Of a stretch of 5,972 bases of DNA, positions 5,141 through 5,972 are shown one piece after another. Position 1 is the stretch's first letter; the number at the start of each line of letters is the position of its first letter. Both the position numbers and the translations under genes were made by a program. The notes beneath the pieces were generated by a model that saw nothing but the letters and a program-made list of their open reading frames with translations, made no database searches and was not told the origin of the DNA. This stretch comes from PR03 sp964353555 (GTDB lineage: Bacteria > Myxococcota_A > UBA9160 > PR03). The stretch is from NCBI GenBank assembly GCA_964353555.1, contig CAYGWM010000173.1:1-5972 (forward strand), given 5' to 3'.

Positions 5141-5972
5141 GCACGTCTCCTTCGTTCGGTTGGGGGAGTTGGTAGTAGTCGGCGCCGCGCACGTTCTCGT
5201 GCGGGGCGGACGCTCCTCGCACAGCGTGCGCGGGCAGCGCCACGCGATCGAGGCCTCGTTTCAGGATCGAGTCGACATGGCGATACGAGCGCGCGCGGGC
5301 GGCGACCGCGCGCGTGCACGCGGCCTCGAGCCGCTCGGGGCCGTAGCGCTTGGCCAGGCGCAGGATGCCGAGGCACGAGCGATAGCCCTGCTCGGGGTGC
5401 GGGCGATCGGCGAGGATCGCCTCCACCAACTTCTGGGTCTGGGGCCCGATGCTCGCCGCCCAGTGGACGATCCGCGACGGCGTCCACGCGAGGTGCTTCT
5501 GGTGGGCCTTCGGCATGTGCGCCGCGATCGTCGTGTGGCGGCCGCGCTCGCTGCTGCGCGCGTGAGCGGCCACGCGCTGGCCTCGCAAGAAGACCTCGAC
5601 GGTCGCCCCGGTGAAGCGCAGCTCCACCTGCTCGTGGACGAGGGCGTGGGGCACGGAGTAGTAGTGGCGCTCGAGCTCGACGTGGTAGTCGAGGTTCACG
5701 CGCGCGGTCTTCCACTCGGCGTGCACGAAGCGCTCCGCGGGCAGCGCCTTCAACGCCGGTCGGTCGAGTCGCTCGAAGAGCTCCTGCCGGCTGGCCCCGT
5801 AGGCGCGCATGGTGCGGGCGTTGAGCAGGGCGAGCAGCGCGCGGATCCGGGTGTTCAACGCCGCCAGCGAGAAGAAGGTCTCGTTGCGCAGCCGCGCCAG
5901 GATCCAGCGCTCGGCCACCTGGACGGCGACCTCCACCTTGGCCTTGTCGCGCGGCTTGCCGGGGCGCGCCGG
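5031..5972 (-). CDS. istA: IS21-family transposase IstA (5' part beyond window)
   Basis: The open frame enters at the window edge and runs 313 codons. It begins with PGKPRDKAKVEVAVQVAERWIL, where the E of KVEV is the last residue of the DDE catalytic triad. The remainder is the C-terminal region: FFSLAALNTRIRALLALLN, a beta-barrel-like YHVELERHYYSVPHALVHEQVELR, and the GYRSCLGILRLAKRYG helix bundle typical of IstA. The N-terminal helix-turn-helix and the two catalytic Asp residues lie outside. After NVRGADYY, where relatives usually stop within a few residues, the frame continues 46 residues (5031-5170 region) and overlaps istB by 110 nt. Whether the tail is natural or reflects a lost stop cannot be told from this copy alone. 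Confidence 0.92.
   Translation of the reverse strand, partial: PARPGKPRDKAKVEVAVQVAERWILARLRNETFFSLAALNTRIRALLALLNARTMRAYGASRQELFERLDRPALKALPAERFVHAEWKTARVNLDYHVELERHYYSVPHALVHEQVELRFTGATVEVFLRGQRVAAHARSSERGRHTTIAAHMPKAHQKHLAWTPSRIVHWAASIGPQTQKLVEAILADRPHPEQGYRSCLGILRLAKRYGPERLEAACTRAVAARARSYRHVDSILKRGLDRVALPAHAVRGASAPHENVRGADYYQLPQPNEGDVHAERTDDGEADDPATERTGGGLDRAAAKPGQQQSLL

Larger units (their letters stand above)
4332..5972 (-). mobile_element. IS21-family insertion sequence (partial, runs off window)
   Basis: The element contains the istA 3' part, a complete istB, and one terminus. Its end is placed at 4332 because the ISNCY reading frame resumes at 4331, and because the plus strand there starts with TG (TGCGCATTTCGC), the 5'-TG/CA-3' ending normal for IS21 elements. 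Just inside are two copies of CATCGTGAAC 22 bp apart. It is inserted in the ISNCY transposase gene, so it is the younger of the two. The other end lies beyond 5972. Confidence 0.85.

Overview
This is a GC-rich window (coding regions roughly 65% G+C by eye) from an accessory, mobile-element-rich part of a bacterial genome. Codon usage and gene families fit a high-GC Gram-negative such as a proteobacterium or a myxobacterial/deltaproteobacterial relative, but the sequence does not fix the taxon. Every credible gene lies on the minus strand; the long plus-strand reading frames are GC-driven shadows.

Layout, left to right. Positions 1-186 are non-coding: a strong GC hairpin, one copy of a 40-bp direct repeat with a short TGACC tandem array, and a hairpin just after abiEii. 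Positions 187-1712 hold an abiEi-abiEii type IV toxin-antitoxin operon (ATGA stop/start overlap). Positions 1822 to about 2090 are the 3' end of a type I restriction-modification methyltransferase gene (hsdM), frameshifted and decayed. The second copy of the 40-bp repeat (2101-2140) abuts it and forms the 3' end of a small gene of unknown function (2096-2449). Next is a hicA-hicB toxin-antitoxin operon (2554-3414), whose HicB carries an unusual C-terminal extension of about 90 residues. The operon has a well-formed promoter/operator: a perfect 10-bp inverted repeat flanks the -35 box, and the geometry predicts a leaderless hicA mRNA.

At 3574-3621, on the plus strand, lies the 3' half of a tRNA-Gly(CCC), from the anticodon stem to CCA, without a matching 5' half. 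This looks like the attachment-site scar of a tRNA-targeting integrative element. By the usual geometry, the toxin-antitoxin/restriction cargo to its left would be inside the element.

To the right is a nested pair of insertion sequences: the 3' portion and terminal repeats of an ISNCY-type element (about 3652-4331), interrupted at 4331/4332 by an IS21-family element (4332 to window end) with complete istB and the C-terminal part of istA. The insertion splits the ISNCY transposase just before its last catalytic acidic residue.

Overall the window is an island margin: two plausibly intact toxin-antitoxin modules, remnants of a restriction system, a direct repeat able to recombine out about 2 kb, a tRNA att scar, and layered transposons. 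I did not find a clearly new multi-gene system. The least explained items are the HicB C-terminal domain, the 117-residue protein at 2096-2449, and the 40-bp repeat.
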